This document shows positions 53,108 to 62,088 of a DNA stretch of 64,000 bases, piece by piece. The position numbers were made by a program, and so were the translations under genes. Under the pieces are notes generated by a model. That model was given only the letters and a program-made list of their open reading frames with translations, made no database searches and was not told the origin of the DNA. Origin of the DNA: JACRGC01 sp041305345 (GTDB taxonomy: Archaea > Micrarchaeota > Micrarchaeia > Norongarragalinales > SBBD01); NCBI GenBank assembly GCA_041305345.1, contig JBFYLP010000006.1, forward strand, positions 248,001 through 312,000, read 5' to 3'. Numbering within the stretch: position 1 is the stretch's first letter; every line of letters begins with the position of its first letter.

Positions 53108-53183
53108 ATTTCAATCAAGCTTACACATAGCCAATTTTTTACAAAAAATAAGGATAATAATACATTACATTGGGGGGATTGCG

Positions 53184-53810
53184 GTGGGGAAGGCGACATG
53201 GGAACGCCTCTGGAAAAGGCAGAGGAAGAACGACGGAATATTCCATAAAATAGTCTGGAAGCTGCGGCACGACACTTCTGCCGCGTATGCGCAGGAAATA
53301 TGCAAAAGGCTCGGGGATGTGAAGCGCCCCCGGATCCTGGAAATCGGCTGCGGTTCGGCGCTAACTTTCCAATACATAAGGAAAAAACTGCCCGATTGCA
53401 GCCTGTTGGGCCTGGATTTTTCACCGGCGGCCCTGAGGATCGCAAGGAGCAGGAACCCTGGAACGAAATTCATATGCGGCGATGCACGCCGCCTCCCCCT
53501 GAAGGACGGCACCTACGATTTTACATACAGCCTGGGCTTGATTGAGCATTTTTCCAGGAAGGATGCACTCAGGATCATTTCAGAGCATGCAAGGGTAACA
53601 AGGAAGGGGGGGTACGTGATGATTGTGGTGCCCGCAAAATATTCAGTAATTAACCTCGCTCGCATAATTGCAGGGAAGAGATGGCCGTGGGGATTCGAGG
53701 ACCCGTTCTCCAAATCCGGGCTGATGCGACTCATGGAAGAGGCGGGCCTGAGGGGAATCCGAATAAGAAGGGCAAAGACCATAGTCTTGATTGCAACCGG
53801 GATTAAGTGA
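53184..53810 (+). CDS. Class I SAM-dependent methyltransferase
   Basis: This 208-residue methyltransferase has motif I ILEIGCGSALT (about 51-61), the acidic LLGLDFS strand, GDARRLPLKD as motif II and SLGLIEHFSR afterwards. A basic N-terminal stretch precedes the fold. The start is GTG 53184, preceded by GGGGGGAT, as no ATG fits the frame nearby. It overlaps the next glycosyltransferase start, so it is the first gene of a four-gene run (methyltransferase, DPM-like GT2, GT-C-like, GtrA). The target is probably a sugar or lipid of the glycan pathway. Confidence 0.82.
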   Translation: MGKATWERLWKRQRKNDGIFHKIVWKLRHDTSAAYAQEICKRLGDVKRPRILEIGCGSALTFQYIRKKLPDCSLLGLDFSPAALRIARSRNPGTKFICGDARRLPLKDGTYDFTYSLGLIEHFSRKDALRIISEHARVTRKGGYVMIVVPAKYSVINLARIIAGKRWPWGFEDPFSKSGLMRLMEEAGLRGIRIRRAKTIVLIATGIK

Positions 53811-54508
53811 TGGGCATGATGCTATCAATAATACTGCCGACCCTGAATGAGGCAGATAACATCGAGCGGATGATAAGGAAGATTTCAAAGGCAGTAAGGC
53901 ACCCTTTCGAGATAATCGTCGTTGACGATGGTTCGACGGATGGCACAACCGAAAAAATCCGGGCCATGCAGAAGCGCATGAAAAATCTGAGGCTCATTTC
54001 CAGGAAGAAGCGGGGGCTCGGGGGGGCAATCCTTAAGGGATTGCGGGCAGCCAATGGCGAGTTCATTGTCACAATGGATGCAGACATCTCGCACGACCCC
54101 GAGGACATCGAGGGGATGCTAAAAGCGATGCGCGGGAAAGACGTGGTCCTGGGCTCAAGGTACCTCCCGGGTGCGCGCGTAGAGAAAATGAGTTTAAAGA
54201 GGCTGATCGTCAGCAAGGGCGCAAACCTGCTCACCAAATTGCTGCTAGGATTGGAGGCCAGGGACCTCACGAACAATTTCCGGATTTATCGTGCTGCCTC
54301 CCTTGGAAGGGTTGATCTGGGCAGGATAACCAATGAATCGTTCAGTTTCCTTGTGGAAATCCTTTTCCTGCTCAAGAAGAAGGGATGTAAGTTTGCTGAA
54401 TACCCCATCAGGTTCAGGGAGCGAAAGGATGGGCTTTCGAAACTCAATAAATCCCAGTATTTCAAATTTGCCCTCACAGTCCTTAGGATTTGGTTCCAGA
54501 ACCTTTGA
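53810..54508 (+). CDS. Dolichol-phosphate mannosyltransferase-like GT2
   Basis: This 232-residue GT2 enzyme is of the DPM1 (polyprenyl-monophospho-mannose synthase) type. It has ILPTLNEADNI, VDDGSTDGT (38-46), GGAILKGLRAA and the metal-binding MDADISHDP (89-97), ending soon after the catalytic domain without membrane helices, as in soluble DPM1. Such enzymes load a sugar from a GDP- or UDP-donor onto polyprenyl phosphate for GT-C transferases; the GT-C-like and GtrA genes directly downstream fit this. The start ATG overlaps the previous stop (TGATG). The sugar could be mannose, glucose or GlcNAc. Confidence 0.88.
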   Translation: MGMMLSIILPTLNEADNIERMIRKISKAVRHPFEIIVVDDGSTDGTTEKIRAMQKRMKNLRLISRKKRGLGGAILKGLRAANGEFIVTMDADISHDPEDIEGMLKAMRGKDVVLGSRYLPGARVEKMSLKRLIVSKGANLLTKLLLGLEARDLTNNFRIYRAASLGRVDLGRITNESFSFLVEILFLLKKKGCKFAEYPIRFRERKDGLSKLNKSQYFKFALTVLRIWFQNL

Positions 54509-54511
54509 GTG

Positions 54512-55708
54512 ATGCCAATGCATTTTGGGGCGAAACAGATTGAAACTGCCGCGGTACTCGCACTCTTATTGCTGTCATCCTCCATAATTGCGTATAAAAA
54601 TTACAATTACTTTACCACGGATTCGCTCAGGGTGGTCAGCGACATCTCGAGCCACGCAATTAGGCCGCAATTCTACCTAGAGAATCCAGGCTACGTTGCG
54701 GAATGGTATAATGGCGTGGACCTTTTCATCCACTACCCGCCCGCGTCGGTCTGGCTGCTTACGGTTGTTTATTTGGCAATCGGGAACCTGGGGCTTGCGG
54801 CCTCGATTTCGGTTGTGTTGTTGGAAATTGCGTTCGTGCTGGTCTGCTCAATCCTGGCGATCGAAATGCGCAAGGATTGGAAAGGGGGTGCGCTTGCGGG
54901 TTTGGTTGTGCTCGCATCCTCAATTTCAGTGGGAAGGTTCTTTAACGCGGGAAGGTATGGCGAATTCTTCGGATTCGTGGCATTCAGCGCGCTCATGACA
55001 GCCGGATATTCGTACCATTTCAGACCTGAAAGGAAAAAGCTGGGGGCAATTGCGGTTCTTGCATTCATCACTTCAATGTCCCACGTGCTTGCGGCGATAA
55101 TGCTGTTCATTGCTCTTCCAGCCCTGCTGCTTCCTTTCGTAGCGAAAAATCGGGGCCGGGACATTTTCTTTGCGGCTATCCTGGGGTTCGCGCCTTCATT
55201 GCTATTCTGGATACCTTTTGCCCTTAAAAGCGGCAATCCTTCCATATCCGGGAATGCTGCCGGTTACCTTTCATTGCTGTTTGGACTTTTCGTGCTGGTG
55301 GCTGTCACGGCCATCCTGATCCGTTACAGGAACCTTGCGGCGTTTGCGGTCGGCATGATACTGGTGCTTTGGGGGATCGGCAAGGTCGCATATTATCCGC
55401 CGGAATTCGAGGAACGCTTCGAGGGCTTGAGAATGGATGGGAAGTATGTTGCGCTTCCGGAAGTGCACGAGACGGTTTATTCGGTGCTAGCGGCAAAGGG
55501 ATTCAGGAGCAGTTGGGGTTATTATGATCAGGCGGCGGATGCGAGCCTGACGTCATTGCACGATTCCCTGATTGGCGGCGATTGCGCTGCAATAGTAAAT
55601 TATGCGGAAAATACGGACACCGCATATTTCATAACGCAGGATACAGACCTTAAAAAATGCGGCTTTACTTTGGCATACAAGAACCGGCTGATGGTCTTCA
55701 GGAGATGA
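54512..55708 (+). CDS. GT-C-like membrane protein next to DPM-like GT2 and GtrA
   Basis: This roughly 398-residue protein has about nine to ten hydrophobic helices and a C-terminal polar domain of about 110 residues ending in RLMVFRR. The first outer loop (about residues 30-75) holds FTTDSLRVVSD and IHYPPA, similar in position to the loop with catalytic Asp in GT-C enzymes and to the loop in the protein at 19029. Its place between a DPM-like synthase and GtrA suggests it uses the polyprenyl-phosphate sugar. The enzymatic role is inferred from topology and context. Confidence 0.6.
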   Translation: MPMHFGAKQIETAAVLALLLLSSSIIAYKNYNYFTTDSLRVVSDISSHAIRPQFYLENPGYVAEWYNGVDLFIHYPPASVWLLTVVYLAIGNLGLAASISVVLLEIAFVLVCSILAIEMRKDWKGGALAGLVVLASSISVGRFFNAGRYGEFFGFVAFSALMTAGYSYHFRPERKKLGAIAVLAFITSMSHVLAAIMLFIALPALLLPFVAKNRGRDIFFAAILGFAPSLLFWIPFALKSGNPSISGNAAGYLSLLFGLFVLVAVTAILIRYRNLAAFAVGMILVLWGIGKVAYYPPEFEERFEGLRMDGKYVALPEVHETVYSVLAAKGFRSSWGYYDQAADASLTSLHDSLIGGDCAAIVNYAENTDTAYFITQDTDLKKCGFTLAYKNRLMVFRR

Positions 55709-55712
55709 AATT

Positions 55713-56153
55713 ATGGGATTAAGGGACAAAATCCCCACTCAAATCATCGAGCGCACGATGCGGCATAAGGAAACATTCGCAAAATTCGTGCTGGTGGGCA
55801 TAAGCGCGACCTTCCTCACCCTAGGGCTGCTTTACGCGTTCACGGAGTACATCAGAATCCCGTACGTAGCTTCCGGTGCGTTGAGCAGCCAGATCGCGAT
55901 ATTCTGGAACTTCATCTGGCACGACAATTGGACATGGGCCAAGAGGAGGAAGGAGAAGGGTCTTGTGAAGAGGTTCATCGCGTTCGAGTCGATTTACATC
56001 ACGAGCCTCGCAGCGAACACGGCGCTCCTTTACGGATTCACCGAATGCCTCAAAACCCCCTACCTGCTTTCAATGCTGATGGCAATAGGGTTGACGTTCA
56101 CGTATAATTATGCGATGCATTCGAGGGTCACGTTCAGCGAGAGGAATGATTAG
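55713..56153 (+). CDS. GtrA family membrane protein
   Basis: A 146-residue, four-helix GtrA-like protein; members act with DPM/GtrB-type enzymes to flip or anchor polyprenyl-phosphate sugars. The family pattern is seen in AKFVLVGISATFLTLGLLYAF at the first helix, and in FWNFIWHDNWTWAKRR and the final FTYNYAMHSRVTF. It follows the GT-C-like gene by 5 bp and closes the four-gene operon. Confidence 0.92.
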   Translation: MGLRDKIPTQIIERTMRHKETFAKFVLVGISATFLTLGLLYAFTEYIRIPYVASGALSSQIAIFWNFIWHDNWTWAKRRKEKGLVKRFIAFESIYITSLAANTALLYGFTECLKTPYLLSMLMAIGLTFTYNYAMHSRVTFSERND

Positions 56154-56199
56154 CTGATTTAATTTGTCCAAATCCCCATCCAGTTAAAAAAGCAGCTTT

Positions 56200-57783
56200 T
56201 CATGGGCGGTAATATTTGCGGATAATGTCCTTGAAGAAGCCCAGATCGAGCTTCGCCTTCCTCTCAATGGCCAGCAGGATCTCGAAATCCGTGCGGTCGA
56301 GCGACCTTAGGAGTATCAGGGAAAGCAGGTACAGGAAACCGTACGCGATCGAGAGCGCAAAGAGGTACAGGTCCGCGGAAGGGAAATGCAAAAGCCGGAA
56401 GACGGAGAATGCGGCAAGCAAGGAAGCGGAGCCGCCGAGTATGGGCTTGTAAATCGCCTTGGAAAACGGCATCGCGCCGGTGAGGCGATGGACTTCGTAT
56501 GCGTTCAGGCCGCCGAGGAGGAGATACGAGGCGGATGTGCCTATCGCAGCGCCCACGAAACCCAATGGCGGTATCAAAAGCAAATTAATGACAACGTTGG
56601 CAGCCGAGCTGATCACTGTGTTTTTCAGTATGAGCCTTGGCTTGTTCAAAGCGCCGAGCACATCCGAGGAATTGAAGAACACGGAATAGAACAGGTGGCC
56701 GGCTGCGAGTATCTGCAACGCGAGCCCAGCCGCCTCATACGGCTGCGTGAAGAGCACCCGGAGCACCTGCCTTCCGAAGAAGAAGAACATCAGGAAGATG
56801 CCGAAATTCCCGAAGAAGATCCATTTCGAGAGCGTGTAATACACGGTGGAGAATTCGGCCTTCTTTTTCAATGAGAGAAGCTGCGCGATGACCGGAAGGA
56901 ACAGCGAATTGAGGGCCATCGGAAGGAGCAGCAAAAGGCCCGCGGTGGGCAATGCCGCGCTGTACAGCCCGACCTCGGAAGCTGGCTTGAACGCTCCCAG
57001 GATGAGCACATCCGCCCATGCGATGATCACGTATACGATGCTGGAAAGCATAAGGGGAAGCGAATACCGCAGGAGGGGCTGCTCAAGGCCGGAGAACGAC
57101 ATGCGCCGGGAGAAGAACCGGACGGCACGCGTCTGCATGAAATATAGGGCAAGCACGAAGGTCGAGAGGATCGATACCACGAATGCAACAGTGACGCCGA
57201 AAACCCCGAGGCCCATCGAAATGAACAGCGCCGCAAGGAGGAGCTTGACCGCATTCTCAACGATGAATTTCGTGAACACCTCGAATTCCATCTTTCCGTA
57301 AGAGCGCAGCACTGTCGTAGCAACACCGCCTGCCGAGTAGAATGGAATCGCAACCGCCATCAGCACCAGGAGGGGCTCCAGGCCGGGATTGGAGAATATC
57401 CGGATGGAGATGAAGCCCGAGGAGAGGTAGAGGAAAAAGGCGAGCACGGCGCTTGCCGTTATGCTGATGCGGAAAGCGGAGAATATGAGATCCTTGATGC
57501 GCCCGTTGTCAGCCTTGGCGCGCGCTTCCGGGATGAACCTCAGTATCGCGGTCGTCACTCCTAGGAAAGAAATCATCGCAATGATGTCGAAAACGCTCAC
57601 CGCCAACGAGAAGGTGCCGTACTCGGCGGTGCCAAGCCTTGCGACGATAAGCCTAAAGAGGTAGAATGCGGCCTTCCCGATCACCATCCCTACGAAAAAG
57701 AGGCCTGCGCCTTTCAGTATCGATTTCAGGGAAACGACCGAAGAATCCGGGGCCTTCTGTTTATTTTTCAAAGCCATATGCAT
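56200..57783 (-). CDS. Wzx-type polysaccharide flippase (MOP superfamily)
   Basis: This roughly 527-residue protein with about 14 helices belongs to the polysaccharide transporter branch of the MATE/MOP superfamily and would flip the lipid-linked oligosaccharide outward for AglB. Characteristic are the first segment GMVIGKAAFYLFRLIVARLGTAEYGTFSLA and the central RYSLPLMLSSIVYVIIAWADVLILGAF. ATG 57783 (or 57777) is chosen; a minus-strand TTTTAATAT box lies about 25-34 nt upstream, whereas the longer reading frame extends through this promoter. It is divergent from galU. Confidence 0.88.
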   Translation of the reverse strand: MHMALKNKQKAPDSSVVSLKSILKGAGLFFVGMVIGKAAFYLFRLIVARLGTAEYGTFSLAVSVFDIIAMISFLGVTTAILRFIPEARAKADNGRIKDLIFSAFRISITASAVLAFFLYLSSGFISIRIFSNPGLEPLLVLMAVAIPFYSAGGVATTVLRSYGKMEFEVFTKFIVENAVKLLLAALFISMGLGVFGVTVAFVVSILSTFVLALYFMQTRAVRFFSRRMSFSGLEQPLLRYSLPLMLSSIVYVIIAWADVLILGAFKPASEVGLYSAALPTAGLLLLLPMALNSLFLPVIAQLLSLKKKAEFSTVYYTLSKWIFFGNFGIFLMFFFFGRQVLRVLFTQPYEAAGLALQILAAGHLFYSVFFNSSDVLGALNKPRLILKNTVISSAANVVINLLLIPPLGFVGAAIGTSASYLLLGGLNAYEVHRLTGAMPFSKAIYKPILGGSASLLAAFSVFRLLHFPSADLYLFALSIAYGFLYLLSLILLRSLDRTDFEILLAIERKAKLDLGFFKDIIRKYYRP

Positions 57784-57853
57784 ACTACTGCAATCTATGA
57801 AAATGCAAAATATTAAAAGGATGCCTCGGTGAATTACTAGCTTGGGGGATAAA

Positions 57854-58711
57854 ATGATCCGACATGCAGTCATACCTGCAGCTGGTTATGGGACGCGGTT
57901 CCTTCCGGCAACGAAGGCACAGCCAAAGGAAATGCTGCCCCTGGTGGACAAGCCCACGATCCAATTTGTGGTGGAGGAGGCGGTCAATTCAGGGATACGG
58001 GACATACTGATAATCACCGGCAGGGGGAAGCGGGCGATAGAGGACCATTTCGACAAATCATTTGAGCTCGAGGAATATTTGAGGAAGAAAGGCGACACCA
58101 AGATGCTCGAGGAGGTCGAGCGCATATCCTCACTCGCAACCATACATTACGTCAGGCAGAAGGAGCCGAAGGGTCTGGGCGATGCGGTTCTGCTTGCCGC
58201 GGAGCACATTGCAGACAGGCCGTTCGCATTGCTTCTTGGGGACACGATCGTGGAGAGCGGGGTGCCCTGCACGAAGCAATTGATGCAGAAGCACGAGAAA
58301 TACCACGGAAGCATGATCGCCGTCGAGGAAGTCCCGAAGGCCGAAATCAGCAAGTACGGCGTGATTTCCGGAAAGAAGGTAATGGACAATATGTTCGAAG
58401 TGAGCAGCCTGGTGGAGAAGCCCAGCCCGGAGAATGCGCCGACAAACCTGGGGATCATCGGCAGGTACATCCTGACGCCGGAAATTTTCGGAGCCATCAG
58501 GGAAACTGCGCCAGGGAAGAACGGCGAAATTCAGCTCACCGATGCGCTCAATTCCCTTGCTGCGAAGCAGAAGATGTATGCGTTCAAGTTCGAGGGGGCG
58601 CATTACGACATCGGCAACAAGCTCGATTATGCAAAATCATTCGTCAAGATGGCGCTAGGGAACGGGGAAATAGGGAGCGAATTCAGGAACTTCGTGAAAA
58701 AGAGCGTGTGA
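57854..58711 (+). CDS. galU: UTP-glucose-1-phosphate uridylyltransferase
   Basis: This 285-residue nucleotidyltransferase makes UDP-glucose (or a similar UDP-sugar) from sugar-1-phosphate and UTP. The signature AGYGTRFLPATKAQPKEMLP is near the N-terminus, followed by KPTIQFVVEEA and later LVEKPSPENAPTNLGIIGRYIL and HYDIGNKLDY, all GalU hallmarks. ATG 57854 follows a GGGGGAT site. It heads a plus-strand operon with a GT2, an SDR, a methyltransferase and an alpha/alpha-toroid protein, and supplies nucleotide sugar to the glycan pathway. Confidence 0.92.
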   Translation: MIRHAVIPAAGYGTRFLPATKAQPKEMLPLVDKPTIQFVVEEAVNSGIRDILIITGRGKRAIEDHFDKSFELEEYLRKKGDTKMLEEVERISSLATIHYVRQKEPKGLGDAVLLAAEHIADRPFALLLGDTIVESGVPCTKQLMQKHEKYHGSMIAVEEVPKAEISKYGVISGKKVMDNMFEVSSLVEKPSPENAPTNLGIIGRYILTPEIFGAIRETAPGKNGEIQLTDALNSLAAKQKMYAFKFEGAHYDIGNKLDYAKSFVKMALGNGEIGSEFRNFVKKSV

Positions 58712-58719
58712 ATTTAACA

Positions 58720-59325
58720 ATGCCAAAGGCCGTTCGCAATAGGAAGATCAGCATAGTGGTGCCCTGCGCAAAAAACCGCACGTACGAGCTCAAGAACCTC
58801 CTGCCATCCATCAAGGCGCAAAGCTACAGGAATTACGAGGTAATCGTGGAGACCGAGGGCACGTGCGGCCATAACCGCAACAAGGGTGCGAAGCGGGCTA
58901 AAGGGGAGATACTGCTATTCAGCGACAGCGACCTCGTGTTTTCGCCACACATTTTGCGCCTGATCAACGATACGCTCGAACCCGGCGAAATACTGGTGTA
59001 CACTCGTGCGGGTGCATTCATCGCGATCCACAGGAATGAGTTCATCCCGTTCGATGAGGCGTTCAAGATCTCGGAGGACATCCCGTGGTACAACATGATG
59101 GAAAGGCGGGGGATGAAGGTGAGGTACATAGTTGAGAACAGGAACCGCGATTCCATCCGCTCGGTTTTCAACAAGAGCTTCCGGAACGCGGTCGAATGGC
59201 AGATGATACCGGAAATGAAATGGCATAGGATAATATTATCTGCATTGCGCACGATCATCATGCAGGCAGTTGTGATAATGGGGACGATTTACGGCCTGTT
59301 CCTGAATTTATTTAGAAAACGGTGA
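58720..59325 (+). CDS. Family 2 glycosyltransferase, short form
   Basis: A 201-residue GT-A protein with ISIVVPCAKNRTYEL, a shortened donor site VIVETEGTCGHNRNKGAKRAKGE and the metal-binding FSDSDLVFS, and a hydrophobic C-terminal helix (about 175-197). It is shorter than the other GT2 genes here, because the acceptor domain is reduced, but the DxD is intact. ATG 58720 comes a few bases after the galU stop. The function in detail is unknown. Confidence 0.8.
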   Translation: MPKAVRNRKISIVVPCAKNRTYELKNLLPSIKAQSYRNYEVIVETEGTCGHNRNKGAKRAKGEILLFSDSDLVFSPHILRLINDTLEPGEILVYTRAGAFIAIHRNEFIPFDEAFKISEDIPWYNMMERRGMKVRYIVENRNRDSIRSVFNKSFRNAVEWQMIPEMKWHRIILSALRTIIMQAVVIMGTIYGLFLNLFRKR

Positions 59326-59330
59326 AACTG

Positions 59331-60242
59331 ATGTTTCTGATTACTGGAAGCAGCGGCATGATCGGGACCGCGCTATGCGAGAGCCTGCTGAAGGACGGGA
59401 AGGGAATCGTCGGAGTGGATAAGAGGAGGAATGGCTGGAATGATGCGGTCCAGAAGGGTACCGTGATTTGGGACCTCCAAAAACCACTGAATGCCCTTGG
59501 AAAGGATGTGGAAGCGATCATCCATCTGGCTGCGAACGCGCGCGTCTGGGAACTGGTTAAAAATCCGGGCATGGCATTCGAGAACATGCAGTCCACTTAC
59601 AACACGCTCGAATACGCGAGGACGCACGGCATAAAGCAGGTGTTCTTCTCGAGCAGCAGGGAGGTTTACGGAAATATCGGAACAGGAATGATCAAGGAAG
59701 GGCTGGCCGATTTTACGAATTGCGAGAGCCCCTATGCTGCATCGAAAATCCTTGGCGAGGCGCTGATTGAGTCCTATAAAGTATGCTACGGGATCGACTA
59801 CCTGATTTTCCGGCTCTCGAATGTTTATGGGAAGTACGACGTGTCCGACCGCATCATACCGTTGTTTGTAAAGAAGGCGATGGCGAACGAGGATCTGGTT
59901 GTTTACGGGGGGGACAAGGTGCTTGATTTCACATATATCGACGATGCGGTGATGATGATAAGGAACGGAATGGACAATTTCAGCAAGGTGAAAAATAAGG
60001 TTTATAATGTCGGTACCGGCAAGGGGACGGGGCTGGTGGAATTGGCGAATGCCATCAAGCAAAAAACCGGGTCGAAAAGCAACATAATCATCGAGAAGGA
60101 AAGGCCGGGGGAGGTAACGAAATACATCGCGGACGTTACCCGGCTGCGTGAGGCGTTCGGAGTGTGGCCTGCAATAGGCATCGATAAGGGCCTTGAGGCA
60201 TCAGTCCCATGGCTGATGGCCGAATATTCCAAAAATAAATAG
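59331..60242 (+). CDS. NAD-dependent sugar-nucleotide epimerase/dehydratase
   Basis: This 303-residue extended SDR enzyme has TGSSGMIGT as NAD loop, FFSSSREVYGN as the Ser strand and YAASK as the catalytic pair, then FRLSNVYGKYDVSDRIIP, typical of UDP-glucose 4-epimerase relatives. ATG 59331 starts the first strand; GTG 59322, overlapping the previous stop, is an alternative. It belongs to the galU operon and may act on UDP-glucose to give UDP-galactose or a related sugar. The substrate is inferred from context only. Confidence 0.85.
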   Translation: MFLITGSSGMIGTALCESLLKDGKGIVGVDKRRNGWNDAVQKGTVIWDLQKPLNALGKDVEAIIHLAANARVWELVKNPGMAFENMQSTYNTLEYARTHGIKQVFFSSSREVYGNIGTGMIKEGLADFTNCESPYAASKILGEALIESYKVCYGIDYLIFRLSNVYGKYDVSDRIIPLFVKKAMANEDLVVYGGDKVLDFTYIDDAVMMIRNGMDNFSKVKNKVYNVGTGKGTGLVELANAIKQKTGSKSNIIIEKERPGEVTKYIADVTRLREAFGVWPAIGIDKGLEASVPWLMAEYSKNK

Positions 60243-60251
60243 TGAACGAGA

Positions 60252-60875
60252 ATGAGCTGGTATTCCGACAAGGAAGGAAGGACAAATCCGGAGCAGCTGG
60301 AATATTTCTACCAGTGGTTCTTCAAGGATGTGAAGGGGAAAATACTCGATATCGGCTGCTCAACGGGCAATTTCGCGTCCATCAACCCGAAAAAGATCAT
60401 CGGCATCGATGTGGACAAGGATGCGATTAAGAAGGCGAAGGAGAAGGGGTTGGAGGTGCAGTTGATGAGCATCCAGAAAAGGCTCAATTTTGCGGACAAC
60501 TCCTTCGGCGGGATCTATTGCTCACACGTAATCGAGCACCTGCAGGAACCGCTGTTCGCGTTGCGGGAAATGCGCCGGGTGCTTGGGAAAGGCGGCAAAC
60601 TCGCGCTTATGACCCCCGACATAAAGAAATACGGCTTCAGGTTCTGGGACCTGCACGACCATGTGCATCCATTCACGGAAAAATCGCTGGAGGGCATCGC
60701 ATATGATGCGGGCTTCAGGGATTTTTCGGTTTACCATACCTACATCCCGTTCCGCGGCCAGGGCTTGCTCGTGAGGAAGAAAATCGTGAGCATCCATAAA
60801 GTGGTCGGGATGCATAAGGCACTCCAGAAGCTCGGAATTTCAGGGGACAATCTCGTTCTGGAAGCCTTCAAATGA
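60252..60875 (+). CDS. Class I SAM-dependent methyltransferase
   Basis: A 207-residue methyltransferase with motif I ILDIGCSTGNFA (about 33-44), IGIDVDKDAIKKA, then YCSHVIEHLQEP and GGKLALMTPD, the usual order of the class. The opening SWYSDKEGRTNPEQLEYFYQWFFK helix probably forms a substrate lid. It lies in the galU operon and is probably a glycan-modifying sugar methyltransferase. The acceptor is unknown. Confidence 0.85.
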   Translation: MSWYSDKEGRTNPEQLEYFYQWFFKDVKGKILDIGCSTGNFASINPKKIIGIDVDKDAIKKAKEKGLEVQLMSIQKRLNFADNSFGGIYCSHVIEHLQEPLFALREMRRVLGKGGKLALMTPDIKKYGFRFWDLHDHVHPFTEKSLEGIAYDAGFRDFSVYHTYIPFRGQGLLVRKKIVSIHKVVGMHKALQKLGISGDNLVLEAFK

Positions 60876-60893
60876 AAACCGCCGGTGCAGATT

Positions 60894-62021
60894 ATGGATT
60901 TGAAAAAGTCGCTTGATGCAGCAGCCTCGTGGTTGCTTGATTCGGGAGTGCAGAATCTTTCCGGGGAAGAGCAGCATTTCGGCAGCTTTGCGGATTGGTA
61001 TGACTTGGGCGCGCACAGGTATCATGCCGCGTACCCGGAAATCACCGGGTACGGCATCAAGGCACTGCTGTTCCTGGAACGGAACGGATATGGAAATGGC
61101 GCGGCACAGCGCGGAATCCATGCAGCCAGATGGCTGACGGATGTTGCTTCCTTAAAAACGAGGGGCGGATTCGTCGACAAGGTGCATTTGGCGGGAGCGG
61201 GGAAGGGAAAAGTTGCATATACATTTGATGCGGGCATGATCCTTAACGGCCTTGCAATGCTAAACAGCAGCAAAAAGGACGCAATGGCGCTCGAGCTCTC
61301 AATAAAAACGGCAGATTGGCTCCTCGGCGAAATGGAGGGCGCAGGCGGAGGCATATATCCATACGAGCCAAGGGGAACTTCATTGAAAATCAAATGGTCC
61401 ACGCAATCCGGCTCGTTCCATTCGAAGCTCGCGATAGGATTCAACCAGCTTGCTGCTGCCACGGGAAAGGCGCAATATTCAAAAGCCGCCGATGTGCTAT
61501 GCAAATTCGCACTTTCAAAACAGCAGGAGAACGGCCGCTTCATTACAGACCATACGGACCAGAGCACATACACTCACGCGCATTGCTATTCGACCGAGGG
61601 ATTGTTCTACTATGGAATCACCGAGAACAATGAGAAGTGCCTCGATGCGGCATTGAGGGCGGCCGAATGGCTCAGGGGGATGCAGCTCGAGGACGGAGGG
61701 ATTTCGCGGTCATTCGTGAACGGGAAGAGAACGGAGGACGAAGGCTCCGACATCCTTTCGCAGGCGCTGAGAATCTGGAAGATTGCATCAGCGGCCGGCA
61801 ATGACGATTTCAAGGATGAATGCGAACGCGGCTATAGCCGGTTATTGGAGCTCCAGATGGATGACGGAGATCCGCATGTGAATGGAGGCTTCATTTACGG
61901 GTATGACAAGGGGAAGCGTGTCGAGAACGTCAATTCGTGGGCGACGATGTTTGCACTGCAGGCATTGTGGCTAGGCATCGGCAATAATGCGGAAAAATTC
62001 GACGTCGGTTGGATAATATGA
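60894..62021 (+). CDS. Alpha/alpha-toroid protein of a glycan operon
   Basis: This 375-residue soluble protein is built of repeated helical hairpins (AARWLTD, KTADWLLGEM, AAEWLRGMQ, and others), the signature of an alpha6/alpha6 barrel as in glycoside hydrolases, C5-epimerases, polysaccharide lyases or terpene-cyclase-like folds. Conserved-looking polar clusters such as SGSFHSK, THAHCYSTEG and GGFIYGYDKG could line an active site. It has no signal peptide, so it acts inside the cell. The position at the end of the galU operon suggests a carbohydrate substrate. I do not assign an enzyme class. ATG 60894 is chosen; an in-frame GTG lies 9 bp upstream. Confidence 0.65.
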   Translation: MDLKKSLDAAASWLLDSGVQNLSGEEQHFGSFADWYDLGAHRYHAAYPEITGYGIKALLFLERNGYGNGAAQRGIHAARWLTDVASLKTRGGFVDKVHLAGAGKGKVAYTFDAGMILNGLAMLNSSKKDAMALELSIKTADWLLGEMEGAGGGIYPYEPRGTSLKIKWSTQSGSFHSKLAIGFNQLAAATGKAQYSKAADVLCKFALSKQQENGRFITDHTDQSTYTHAHCYSTEGLFYYGITENNEKCLDAALRAAEWLRGMQLEDGGISRSFVNGKRTEDEGSDILSQALRIWKIASAAGNDDFKDECERGYSRLLELQMDDGDPHVNGGFIYGYDKGKRVENVNSWATMFALQALWLGIGNNAEKFDVGWII

Positions 62022-62088
62022 ATTCGTTCGGATGCCGCCGGAATTCGATGTCGGACAGGCAGCAACCGGATTTATCGGTTCCGCTCGC

